NCBI GenBank assembly: GCA_963733945.1
Contig: CAVTFD010000050.1
Span: forward strand, 1 to 64,000
Length of the DNA stretch: 64,000 nucleotides
Reading direction: 5' to 3'
Origin: AP-15 sp963733945
GTDB lineage: Bacteria; Pseudomonadota; Alphaproteobacteria; ATCC43930; CGMCC-115725
The notes under the pieces are model-generated. The model saw only the letters and a list, made by a program, of their open reading frames with translations, had not been told where the DNA came from and did no database searches. The translations under genes were made by a program, and so were the position numbers. Below are positions 23,830 through 32,194 of the stretch, in pieces (position 1 is the stretch's first letter; every line of letters begins with the position of its first letter).

Positions 23830-26312
23830 GCGAGCTTAAGCTCCTGCAATTTGGCGAATGGATGGCCCTCCCTCGCCGGACGTGGCTGGCTACGATCGAT
23901 CGCTTCGCGACGGCGGCGGGCGACAAAGATCTCGGCGCCGGCGTCGATCACGGCACGATAGCCGAGCGCGGTGAGCAGCGCGCGCAGCGCGCCCGGCTCG
24001 ACGCCGGCGATCGATGCGAGCCGCTCGTCGACCGCGAACGCACCGCGGCGGGCGAGGCGTCGCGCGGCGGTGGCAACGCGCTCGACCCGATCGGGACGCA
24101 GGGCGAGCCGGTCGGCGACGAAGAAACCGATCGCTCCGTAGAAGGACGGCGGCAAGGCCGGATCGATGTCGATGGCCTTGGCGAGCCGGCGAGCCGGCGG
24201 CAGGGTTGGCACCGCGCACCCGTGTCGCACGGCCCAAAGCAAGGCGCGAAAGCGCAACGCCTCGGGCCGCAGCAGCGGCTCGACATAGACGGTTTCGGTG
24301 CCGAAGCGCACTCCATTTCGGCTCAGGGCTGCGCGGTCCGTCGGAGCAAGCGCCGCGACTTGGCTCGCTACCTCGCACGCCGGAAGGGCGCCGAGCGCGT
24401 CGACGAGCTGAAAGGCGAGACCTCGTCCGACACCGCCAAGCGGCAGCGCCGAAGCGGCAAACAGCGACGCCATCCGGCGCTCGATCTCACTGCGGACGAA
24501 TGCCGAGAGCCGTTGCCGGATTTTTTCCCGGGCATCACCTTCGACGAAATCCCCGGCGAGCGGCTCTGCCCGCGGGGTCAGCATCCGCTCACCGGCGACG
24601 AGGCGGCCGACGGGGCCGCCGCGCCAGCGCAACATACCGGCGGCGTCGATCGCAAAGGCGGCGCCGGAATCGGCGGCGAGAAGCTGCGTGCGGGCGGCCA
24701 CCTCGCTGCGCAACACGCGGTTGGCGGCGACCGTCAGCGTCCGCATCTCCACCCCGTCGATCGCATCCGGAACAAAGCGCAAACCGTCGAGCCGGCCGAC
24801 ATAGGCGCCCTCGACGCGAACCTCACCCGCAGCAGACACTGATGCGATCAATTCGTCGTCGGAAGCGAGCCGGCGCACCAGAAAGGCGGAGCGGCGGTCG
24901 ACAAAGCGCTGAGTGATGCGATCGTGCAACGCGTCGGAGAGCCGGTCCTCGATACCGCGAGCGCGCTCTTGCCAAGCCGTCGCCCCTTCGACCCAATCGC
25001 TGCGATGGGTGATGTAGGTCCAGGTGCGGGTGTGGGCGATGCGCACCATCAAAGTGTCGATGTCACCATCGACGCGGTCGAGATTGGCCATCTGCCCGGC
25101 GATCCAGGCGGTCGGCAGCCGTTCTTCCGGGCCGGCAAGATGAGTGAAGATATGGGCGAGCAGCCGCGCGTGGCTGTCGCTCATAACCTTGCGAAAATCG
25201 GGGATCTGGCAAACTTCCCAAAGAAGCCTGACCGCGCCGCGGTGGCGGGCGAGTTCGGCGACTTCGTGATTGCGGGCGAGCGCCTGCAAGGCGCGGTGGT
25301 CGTCGGCTTCACGGGCCTGGACCAACCCGGGCAGCGAGGGGCGCTCGTCGAGGCTTTTGAGCAGCGCGCCAACCGAATCGAAGCGCAGCCGGGTGTTGCG
25401 CCAATTGAGCCGGGTCAGCGGATCGAAGCGATGCGATTCGACCGCCTCGACGATCTCGGGATCGAGCGGCCCCTGTTCGGCAGTGGTGCCAAAAGTGCCG
25501 TCGCTCATGTGCCGCCCGGCGCGACCGGCGATCTGGGCGATCTCGGCGGCGGTGAGCCGGCGCGGGCCGCGGCCGTCGAATTTGCCGATGCGGGCGAAGG
25601 CGACATGGTCGAGATCCATGTTGAGACCCATGCCGATCGCATCGGTGGCGACCAGATAGTCGACTTCGCCGGCCTGAAACATGCCGACCTGGGCGTTGCG
25701 CGCCCGCGGGCTTAACGCGCCGAGCACGACCGCCGTCCCGCCGCGCTGCCGTCGGATCAGCTCGGCCAACGAGAACACATCGGCCACGGCAAAGGCGACG
25801 ACTGCGCTGCGCGGCGGCAGCCGCGTTACCTTTTTTTGGCCCGTGTAGGAGAGTGTCGAAAAGCGCGGCCGGCTGACATGTTCGAATTCAGGGACCAAAC
25901 GGCGCATTAACGGCTTGATCGTGTCGGCGCCGAGAAACATCGTCTCCGCGAGACCGCGGGCATGCAACAGGCGCGCGGTAAAGACGTGGCCGCGCTCGGG
26001 ATCGGCGCAGAGCTGAATCTCGTCGACGGCGAGGAAATCGACGGGCCGATCGAGCGGCATCGATTCGACGGTGCACACGAAATAAGACGGGTTGGGCGGC
26101 AGGATCTTTTCTTCGCCGGTGATCAGCGCCACCGATCGCGCGCCGCGCAATTTGACGATCCGGTCGTAGTTCTCGCGTGCCAGCAGTCGCAGCGGAAACC
26201 CGATCATCCCGCTTCTGTGGCCGAGCATGCGCTCGATCGCGAGATGGGTCTTGCCGGTATTGGTCGGCCCGAGGACCGCGACAAGTCGCGGAGCGGGGCT
26301 GAACATGGCCAT
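23826..26312 (-). CDS. Suv3-like superfamily II RNA/DNA helicase
   Basis: Homologue of the mitochondrial degradosome helicase Suv3. It has Walker A GPTNTGKT at about residues 15-22, a DEIQ motif II (AVDEIQLCAD), LSYTGQKK, and the C-terminal helicase motifs LVATDAIGMGLNMDLDH and QIAGRAGR. After the helicase core comes a long alphaproteobacterial extension that includes RNA-binding-like segments. Starts at 26312 (ATG) or 26306 place the P-loop at the family's usual distance; a longer frame to 26495 is basic and unconvincing. It overlaps the downstream S4 gene. With start 26312 it shares a 197-base divergent region with htpG. Confidence 0.9.
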   Translation of the reverse strand: MAMFSPAPRLVAVLGPTNTGKTHLAIERMLGHRSGMIGFPLRLLARENYDRIVKLRGARSVALITGEEKILPPNPSYFVCTVESMPLDRPVDFLAVDEIQLCADPERGHVFTARLLHARGLAETMFLGADTIKPLMRRLVPEFEHVSRPRFSTLSYTGQKKVTRLPPRSAVVAFAVADVFSLAELIRRQRGGTAVVLGALSPRARNAQVGMFQAGEVDYLVATDAIGMGLNMDLDHVAFARIGKFDGRGPRRLTAAEIAQIAGRAGRHMSDGTFGTTAEQGPLDPEIVEAVESHRFDPLTRLNWRNTRLRFDSVGALLKSLDERPSLPGLVQAREADDHRALQALARNHEVAELARHRGAVRLLWEVCQIPDFRKVMSDSHARLLAHIFTHLAGPEERLPTAWIAGQMANLDRVDGDIDTLMVRIAHTRTWTYITHRSDWVEGATAWQERARGIEDRLSDALHDRITQRFVDRRSAFLVRRLASDDELIASVSAAGEVRVEGAYVGRLDGLRFVPDAIDGVEMRTLTVAANRVLRSEVAARTQLLAADSGAAFAIDAAGMLRWRGGPVGRLVAGERMLTPRAEPLAGDFVEGDAREKIRQRLSAFVRSEIERRMASLFAASALPLGGVGRGLAFQLVDALGALPACEVASQVAALAPTDRAALSRNGVRFGTETVYVEPLLRPEALRFRALLWAVRHGCAVPTLPPARRLAKAIDIDPALPPSFYGAIGFFVADRLALRPDRVERVATAARRLARRGAFAVDERLASIAGVEPGALRALLTALGYRAVIDAGAEIFVARRRREAIDRSQPRPAREGHPFAKLQELKLA

Positions 26313-26445
26313 GAATGAAGGTATCGGGCGACGGCGGCGGCAAGGCAAGAGCAAACCGACCATGAGAGCGACGGTGCGACGCCGTGGCTGCGATTTCTCT
26401 CCACGACGGCGCCGAATGGATCGTCCTGCTGGCGAGCTAGTCGAT

Positions 26446-26474
26446 CTTGCGGTGGCGCGGATTTCGCCACATAT
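26446..26474 (+). promoter_or_regulatory. Possible RpoH heat-shock promoter for htpG
   Basis: CTTG at 26446-26449 is followed after 18 bases by CACATAT (26468-26474). Alphaproteobacterial RpoH promoters have CTTG, a 17-18 base spacer and a CYTATNT element; five of seven informative positions agree here. Its place about 36 bases before the htpG start fits. A coincidental match in GC-rich DNA is possible. Confidence 0.35.
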
Positions 26475-26509
26475 CCACGACGCGTTAATGCTCATCGCGA
26501 CGGCAGAAA

Positions 26510-28378
26510 ATGACCCAGGAAACCAGAAGCTTCCAGGCTGAAGTCAGCCGCCTTCTCGAAATCGTCGCGCACTCGCTTTACAGCGAGAAAGAAATCTTCT
26601 TGCGCGAACTGATCTCTAACGCCTCGGACGCCTGCGATCGGCTGCGCTACGCTGCCTTGACCGAGCCGGCATTGGCCGAGGGCGACACCGACTATCGTGT
26701 CGTGCTGGCTCCCGATAAGAGCGCGCGCACCTTGACGCTCGCCGACAACGGCATCGGCATGAACAGGGACGAGCTGATCGAGAATCTCGGCACGATCGCG
26801 CGTTCCGGGACCGCCGCCTTTGTCAACCAATTGTCGGGCGACGCGCGCAAGGATATGAGCCTGATCGGCCAATTCGGCGTCGGCTTCTACTCGGCTTTTA
26901 TGGTCGCCGACAAGGTCGAGGTGCTGGCTCGCAAGGCCGGCGATGACGAGGGCTGGCGCTGGGTTTCAGAAGGCAAGGGTGAGTTTACAATCGAGCCCGC
27001 GCCCGAGGCCACGCGCGGGGCGGCGATCGTTGTTCATTTGCGCGAGGGCGAGGACGAATATCTCGATCCGAATCGGCTGCGCCAAATCGTTCGCACCTAT
27101 TCCGATCATATCGGGCTGCCGATCGTGCTCAAAGATGGCGGTAAGGAAGAAACCATCAACACCGCCTCGGCGCTGTGGACACGGCCAAGGTCCGAGATTA
27201 CCGACGAGCAGTATAAGGAATTCTACCATCATGTCGGCCACAGCTTCGACGATCCGTGGCTGACTTTGCACACCAAGGCGGAGGGCGTGATCGAATACAC
27301 GAACCTGCTGTTCGTGCCTTCGACCAAGCCGTTCGACCTGTTCGATCCGGAGCGCAAGAGCCGGGTCAAGCTCTATGTCCGGCGGGTGTTCATTACCGAC
27401 GAGGAGACCAACCTGCTGCCGGCCTATCTGCGCTTTCTGCGCGGTATCGTCGACAGCGAGGATCTGCCGCTCAACGTCAGCCGCGAGATGCTGCAATCGA
27501 ACCCGACGGTGGCGAGAATCCGCCAGCAGCTGACCCGGCGCGTGCTGACCGACCTCAATAAGAAGGCGGCCGAGGCCCCTGAGGAATACGCGAAGTTCTG
27601 GGACAATTTCGGGGCGGTGCTTAAAGAGGGGCTGTACGAGGATCGCGACCAGCGCGACACGTTGCTGGAACTTGCACGCTTCCGCTCGACCACTCGCGAC
27701 GGGCTCGTATCGCTCGACGATTATGTCGCGGGGATGCGGCCGGGGCAGGAAGCAATCTTTACGATCACCGGTGACAATCTCGACGTCGTCAAGCGCAGCC
27801 CGCAGCTCGAAGGGTTTCGTGCGCGCGGTGTCGAGGTACTGTTGCTGACCGATCCGATCGACGAGTTCTGGGTGCCGGGAATTGGCGTCTACAAGGAGAA
27901 GCCGTTCAAATCGGCGACGCGAGGGGGCGTAGATCTCGATAAGATTGAGGCGCCCGAGGAGCAGCCGCAAGAGAAGCCGGCGCCGCCGGCCAAGCTCGCG
28001 AGCCTGATCGCGATCTTCAAGCTGGCGCTCGGCGACGCGGTCAAGGACGTGCGCGGCTCAGAGCGGCTAACCGATAGCGCCGTCTGTCTGGTCGCCGACG
28101 AGGGCGATATGGACATGCATTTCGAGCGGCTGCTCAAGCAGCATCGCCAGCTCGATACCACGGCGAAGCGGATCCTCGAACTCAATCCGCGCCACAAACT
28201 GATCGAGCGGCTCGCCGCGACGGTGGGCGAGACCGGCGCCTCGGACCAGCTGGCGGAATTCGCTTGGCTGCTCCTCGACCAGGCGCGGATTATCGAAGGC
28301 GAGCAGCTGCCCGACCCGCCGGCCTTTGCCCGCCGTCTGGCCCAATTGCTCGAGCGCGGTCTGCCTCAGGCGGCGTAG
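26510..28378 (+). CDS. htpG: Hsp90 family chaperone HtpG
   Basis: A 622-residue cytosolic chaperone that folds client proteins using ATP. The N-terminal GHKL ATPase shows YSEKEIFLRELISNASDA, the ADP-binding DNGIGM and IGQFGVGFYSAFM. The middle domain has NVSREMLQSNPTV (with the conserved arginine) and a C-terminal dimerisation domain follows. Length is normal for proteobacteria, and no internal damage is seen. The start is ATG at 26510 directly after GGCAGAAAA. It is divergent from the Suv3-like helicase, with a candidate heat-shock promoter upstream. Confidence 0.98.
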   Translation: MTQETRSFQAEVSRLLEIVAHSLYSEKEIFLRELISNASDACDRLRYAALTEPALAEGDTDYRVVLAPDKSARTLTLADNGIGMNRDELIENLGTIARSGTAAFVNQLSGDARKDMSLIGQFGVGFYSAFMVADKVEVLARKAGDDEGWRWVSEGKGEFTIEPAPEATRGAAIVVHLREGEDEYLDPNRLRQIVRTYSDHIGLPIVLKDGGKEETINTASALWTRPRSEITDEQYKEFYHHVGHSFDDPWLTLHTKAEGVIEYTNLLFVPSTKPFDLFDPERKSRVKLYVRRVFITDEETNLLPAYLRFLRGIVDSEDLPLNVSREMLQSNPTVARIRQQLTRRVLTDLNKKAAEAPEEYAKFWDNFGAVLKEGLYEDRDQRDTLLELARFRSTTRDGLVSLDDYVAGMRPGQEAIFTITGDNLDVVKRSPQLEGFRARGVEVLLLTDPIDEFWVPGIGVYKEKPFKSATRGGVDLDKIEAPEEQPQEKPAPPAKLASLIAIFKLALGDAVKDVRGSERLTDSAVCLVADEGDMDMHFERLLKQHRQLDTTAKRILELNPRHKLIERLAATVGETGASDQLAEFAWLLLDQARIIEGEQLPDPPAFARRLAQLLERGLPQAA

Positions 28379-28394
28379 ATCGAGCGTCTCGCCC

Positions 28395-28946
28395 CTATTC
28401 CGGGAAGGGCTGTGGGGCGCCGGCGGGTACCGCGACCTCGAAGACGTTGAGCGCGTTCCCGATCGCCGTGTAGTAGCCGATGATGGTGCCGAGTTCGACC
28501 ACGCCCTGTTCGCCAAACGCTGCGATCGCCCCGGAGAAGGTGGCGTCGGAAAGCCGCTTGGTGTTGATAAGCTCGATGACGATCCGGTAGACGAGCGCCT
28601 GCTCCTTGACCGCGAAATTCGGCGAAGCACCGGTGCGGATCGCTTCCATCGCGGCCGCCGGCACCCCGGCTTCGACGGCAAGCGGGGCATGTGCGTGCCA
28701 CTCGTAATTTGCCCGGATGCTGCGCGCGGTTAAGCAGATCGCCAGTTCGGACAGCGCCGGCGGCAGCGAGCTGCCCCAGCGCAAATACTCGCCGAGTCGC
28801 GACAGATGCCGACAAACTTCGGGAGCACGGATCAGGAGCTGGAATGGCCCCCCGAACCGGCCGCGCCTGCCGGCGACGATCTCGTCATGAACTTGTTTCT
28901 GCGCCGAGGTCATCTCGGCTGGGCTGATCTCGCGGTAACGGCTCAT
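28395..28946 (-). CDS. Carboxymuconolactone decarboxylase-fold protein
   Basis: 183 residues of the CMD/AhpD helical fold: LGEYLRWGSSLPPALSELAICLTAR followed by YEWHAHAPLAVEAG and an ATFSGAIAAFGEQGVVELGTIIGYYTAI helix. The CxxC pair of AhpD-type peroxidases is absent; the EWHAH motif marks the branch annotated simply as CMD family. It may be a decarboxylase, peroxidase partner or dehalogenase-like protein; nothing nearby identifies the substrate. It is convergent with htpG, only 16 bases away. A second, different CMD protein lies at 53749-54165. Confidence 0.87.
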   Translation of the reverse strand: MSRYREISPAEMTSAQKQVHDEIVAGRRGRFGGPFQLLIRAPEVCRHLSRLGEYLRWGSSLPPALSELAICLTARSIRANYEWHAHAPLAVEAGVPAAAMEAIRTGASPNFAVKEQALVYRIVIELINTKRLSDATFSGAIAAFGEQGVVELGTIIGYYTAIGNALNVFEVAVPAGAPQPFPE

Positions 28947-29179
28947 CTAAATCTCCCTCATTGTTGCTGGTGCACATGATAGGGAATTTCGCGCGGTTGC
29001 CGGCGGCGATTCGGCGCACGCGGACCACCCCTGCGATAAGGCTTCGGCGAGGTTACAGCGAATTAATCCCGGCGAAAGGCGGGTGTCACATGATCAGGCC
29101 AAATCTGTGGCGATCCCGCTCTCGCACATTGCGCTCTTTGCGGCAGGCGTGAGCACCCACTGCTCGGCAAGAGGAAAAA
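28947..29179. other. Divergent intergenic region between CMD gene and degP
   Basis: This 233-base stretch must hold the promoters of both flanking genes. A clear ribosome site AAGAGGAAAAA precedes the degP ATG at 29180. I see no perfect inverted repeat, RpoH-like or ECF-type promoter pair, and no small open frame with a convincing start. AATTAATCCC near 29060 is the only notably AT-rich word. Confidence 0.6.
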
Positions 29180-30760
29180 ATGGCAGACCTATCCAAGACC
29201 CGCCTTCCGCGATTGACCCGCGGCCGCGCCGCCGCCGCCGCCTTTGGGCTCGGCGCGACACTCGCGCTGACACCCATGGTGTGGGCCGAAAATCCGACGG
29301 CAACGCCGCCCGCGGCGCCGCAGACGATGACGTCACCGGTGGCGCTGATCCAGCAGCAAAGCTTCTCCCCGCTGGTCAAAAAGGTGTTGCCGGCTGTCGT
29401 CAACATCTCGGTCACCCAGAAGGCCGGAGCGGATCAGATGGCCGATGAACAGGACCAAGGTGGGCCGTCTCAAGGTTTTCCCAGCTCTCCGTTCGACGAA
29501 ATGCTGCGACGGTTTTTCGACCAGCAAAATCCGGGCGGCGGCCATGCCTTTCCACAGATGCCCGACGGCCAAGCCCGGCGGATTGCGCTCGGCTCGGGTT
29601 TCATCGTCGATCCCTCCGGCTACATCGTGACCAACAATCACGTGGTCGGCGATGCCGCAAAGGTGCAGGTCATCCTTCAGGACAAAACCAAATATACGGC
29701 CAGGATCGTCGGTCGCGACCCCAAGACCGACCTTGCGGTTCTGAAAATCAAGGCCGATCAACCGCTGCCCTATGTCACGTTCGGGGACAGCAGCGCCGCC
29801 CAGGTTGGCGATTGGGTGATGGCGGTGGGCAATCCGTTCGGGCTCGGCGGTACGGTGACGACCGGGATCATCTCGGCGCGCGGCCGTGACATAAACGAAG
29901 GCCCGTACGACGATTTCTTGCAGATCGATGCGCCGATCAACCGCGGCAATTCGGGCGGTCCGACCTTTAACCTCAATGGCCAGGTCATCGGCATCAATAC
30001 CGCGATCTATTCGCCCAATGGCGGCAGCGTCGGCATCGGCTTTGCGGTGCCCTCAAACGTTGCCAAGTCGATCGTCGCCCAGCTCGAGGAGCACGGCAAA
30101 ATCAACCGCGGGTGGCTCGGTGTACAGATTCAGGAGGTGACGCCCGCGATTGCTTCGAGCCTCGGTCTTCACGGCGAGCGCGGCGCTCTCGTCGCCGTTG
30201 TCACCCCGGACGGCCCGGCCGCGAAGGCCGGCCTCAAGCAGGGCGACGTGGTTCTGGCATTCGATGGCAGCAGGGTGAGCGAACTGCATGATCTGCCGCG
30301 CCTGGTGGCCGCCGTAGCCCCCAATACGCCAGCGACGGTGGCAGTCTGGCGAAATGGGCGAGAAATCGAGCTGCAGGCCAAACTCGGTGAACTCCCGGAC
30401 AACAACCAAGTCGCCTCTGCGAATAGCGGGCCGGTAGAGGAAGGATCGGCACAAGCAACGGCGTTGGGGATGCGCTTCGCGCCATTGACCAACGAGCTGC
30501 GCCAGGAGTTGCATGTCGCCAAGAGTGTTGACGGCGTGGTGGTCACCCGGGTCGAGAACGGCAGTGCCGCCGAGGATGTCGGGCTTGCTCAGGGTGATGT
30601 CGTGGTTGCGATCAACCAGCAGTCGGTCCACACCCCGCAAGAGGCAGCGGCCAGATTAAACGAGGCCGTCCATTCGCCTAAAAAGACTGTGTTATTGCTG
30701 CTGAACCGCCATGGCGTCACCGAATATGTCGGTATGAGCCTTGGCGCCAATCAAGGATAA
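29180..30760 (+). CDS. Do-type periplasmic serine protease/chaperone (DegP family)
   Basis: 526 residues that degrade or hold misfolded envelope proteins. An N-terminal hydrophobic segment (about 18-36, ending near VWAEN) should export it. The chymotrypsin-fold triad is H154 (TNNHVV), D184 (KTDLAVL) and S258 (RGNSGGP), preceded by a glycine- and glutamine-rich insertion at about 85-130. Two PDZ domains follow (from about residue 300 and from about 420). The start is ATG at 29180 after AAGAGGAAAAA. A second Do-type protease with a different linker is at 37349-38830. It is convergent with the HTH protein gene. Confidence 0.95.
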   Translation: MADLSKTRLPRLTRGRAAAAAFGLGATLALTPMVWAENPTATPPAAPQTMTSPVALIQQQSFSPLVKKVLPAVVNISVTQKAGADQMADEQDQGGPSQGFPSSPFDEMLRRFFDQQNPGGGHAFPQMPDGQARRIALGSGFIVDPSGYIVTNNHVVGDAAKVQVILQDKTKYTARIVGRDPKTDLAVLKIKADQPLPYVTFGDSSAAQVGDWVMAVGNPFGLGGTVTTGIISARGRDINEGPYDDFLQIDAPINRGNSGGPTFNLNGQVIGINTAIYSPNGGSVGIGFAVPSNVAKSIVAQLEEHGKINRGWLGVQIQEVTPAIASSLGLHGERGALVAVVTPDGPAAKAGLKQGDVVLAFDGSRVSELHDLPRLVAAVAPNTPATVAVWRNGREIELQAKLGELPDNNQVASANSGPVEEGSAQATALGMRFAPLTNELRQELHVAKSVDGVVVTRVENGSAAEDVGLAQGDVVVAINQQSVHTPQEAAARLNEAVHSPKKTVLLLLNRHGVTEYVGMSLGANQG

Positions 30761-30781
30761 GCATAGAAACGGTTACCGGTT

Positions 30782-30812
30782 GCCCTGCTCCCCGCGCACG
30801 GGAAAGCAGGGC
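30782..30812. terminator. Hairpin between convergent degP and HTH-protein genes
   Basis: GCCCTGCT (30782-30789) pairs with AGCAGGGC (30805-30812), and the enclosed sequence can form a further short CCG/CGG stem. It lies in the 79-base gap between two gene ends. The rightward strand has no T-run, so termination efficiency is uncertain. Confidence 0.5.
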
Positions 30813-30839
30813 AGCCGACCCTTGAATTAAACAAGCACC

Positions 30840-31931
30840 TCAGCGATGCCGGTATAAGGGTGCTGTTTGCCCGATCTTGTCCCGCGCCGGCAGCGGTGCG
30901 CGCGCCTCGAGGCGTTCCAATTCGATTCGCGTACGGGCCCCGGCCCGCAGCAGCCGATCGGTTGCCTCGCGCAGTTCGGTGCGAGTCTCGGGGGTGTCGC
31001 GATCGAGGGCGGCGTCGAAAGCTGCGAGAAAGACGGCGATATCACCATCGACCCGTTCTCGAAGCGCCTTATCGATAAACGCACCACCTTCCCTGCCGCG
31101 CTGCCCCTCGCCGGAGGGGCGATTTGGAGCCGTATCGCGCACCCCATCGGGCTGACGCATCGGCGCAGTATTGGCCCGCGCGGAAACGTCCGGAGGGTCC
31201 GGCGTGGGACGATGATCTATCGGACCCTGCCGTGGAGGTTGGCCAACGGCCGATTGCGCGGTCGGATGCGGATTGAAACGGTCTCCGGAGCCGGCATTGG
31301 CAATATTTGGGGTGCTTTGGTGCAGCGAATTGGGACCGTGTGGGCCGCCGTTTCCGTGAGGCAGCGACAGGTGCAGGGTTCGTCGCGATTCGCCGTTCTG
31401 CGCCTGCCCTCCGGCGGGACCTGATGCACGCTGCGCGTTGCCGTTGCCGGCTGGGCTAGGGTCGCCGCGCGGGATATGACCGTAGCGCGGCCCATTGCCT
31501 GCAGACGACAAGGGATTCGCAGGAAAATTCGGTGCTTGCGGCGGTTCGTCGGGGAATAACCCCGGTTCTCTCGGCTGCGGCGCGCCGGCAGGCTGCTCGA
31601 TCAAGCGCGGCTCGGTGACCGGAAGCTCCAATGGGCTGGCTGCGCCGGTTGCTGCCGTGCCATGCGACATTGCAGCGGCAGGTATGTTGCTTGTAGGGAT
31701 CTCTGATGACGGCCCTTTCAGCAACTGCGGTTCCGCGGCTGTTGCCGGCGTAGTCTGCACAGCCGCCTCGGCTGCGCGCGCCTTGGTTCTACTAACTATG
31801 TAGCTGATTGCCGGCGGGGAGCAGTCATAGGTGCGGGCGATGCTCGCCAGCGTTTCGCCAGCCTCGTATCGCGTGATGATTGATGGCCAATCCTGCTGGG
31901 GAATTTTCCCTCTTTTACTAGATTTTTCCAT
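30840..31931 (-). CDS. HTH protein with long low-complexity region and conserved C-terminal helix domain
   Basis: 363 residues. The N-terminus (residues about 8-48: WPSIITRYEAGETLASIA, then CSPPAISYIVSR) is a resolvase/Hin-like helix-turn-helix, so DNA binding is likely. Residues about 55-280 are low in order and rich in Pro, Gly, Asn, Gln, Ala and Ser. The last 80 residues form predicted charged helices (FIDKALRERVDGDIAVFL, DTPETRTELREATDRLLRAG). I recall similar basic HTH proteins in Rhodospirillales without assigned function. The ATG at 31931 is chosen because the KRGKIPQQDWPSI N-terminus follows it directly; the frame extends to 32009. Its role could be nucleoid organisation or transcription control. 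Confidence 0.75.
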   Translation of the reverse strand: MEKSSKRGKIPQQDWPSIITRYEAGETLASIARTYDCSPPAISYIVSRTKARAAEAAVQTTPATAAEPQLLKGPSSEIPTSNIPAAAMSHGTAATGAASPLELPVTEPRLIEQPAGAPQPREPGLFPDEPPQAPNFPANPLSSAGNGPRYGHIPRGDPSPAGNGNAQRASGPAGGQAQNGESRRTLHLSLPHGNGGPHGPNSLHQSTPNIANAGSGDRFNPHPTAQSAVGQPPRQGPIDHRPTPDPPDVSARANTAPMRQPDGVRDTAPNRPSGEGQRGREGGAFIDKALRERVDGDIAVFLAAFDAALDRDTPETRTELREATDRLLRAGARTRIELERLEARAPLPARDKIGQTAPLYRHR

Positions 31932-32128
31932 GCAAGGGACCTTTGGCTGTAACTCTTGTGTGCTGTCTTCTAGGCCTCCGGCGCGCACCATTGGCGGTGC
32001 GGCGCCCAACTAGCATCGCCAACAAACGCGCGGTATGAAATCGAAGGCCGGCACCGTACTCCCGCCAGTCGGCTTACTGAGGCCTACCCGGAGCGCCGAA
32101 GCCCGAGCCCATTCTCTTCAGATATCGT

Positions 32129-32157
32129 ATAATACCAATCGATAAGTAAACAGTGAA
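32129..32157 (-). promoter_or_regulatory. Promoter-like sequence upstream of the HTH-protein gene
   Basis: On the leftward strand TTCACT (32152-32157) and TATTAT (32129-32134) are 17 bases apart, in a short AT-rich island (about 32120-32165) inside GC-rich DNA. This would leave a leader of about 190 bases before the ATG at 31931. The rest of the 263-base gap shows nothing else recognisable. Inferred from boxes only. Confidence 0.4.
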
Positions 32158-32194
32158 GCAGTTTATTGGTTCGACCCCGTCTGATGCGATGCAA

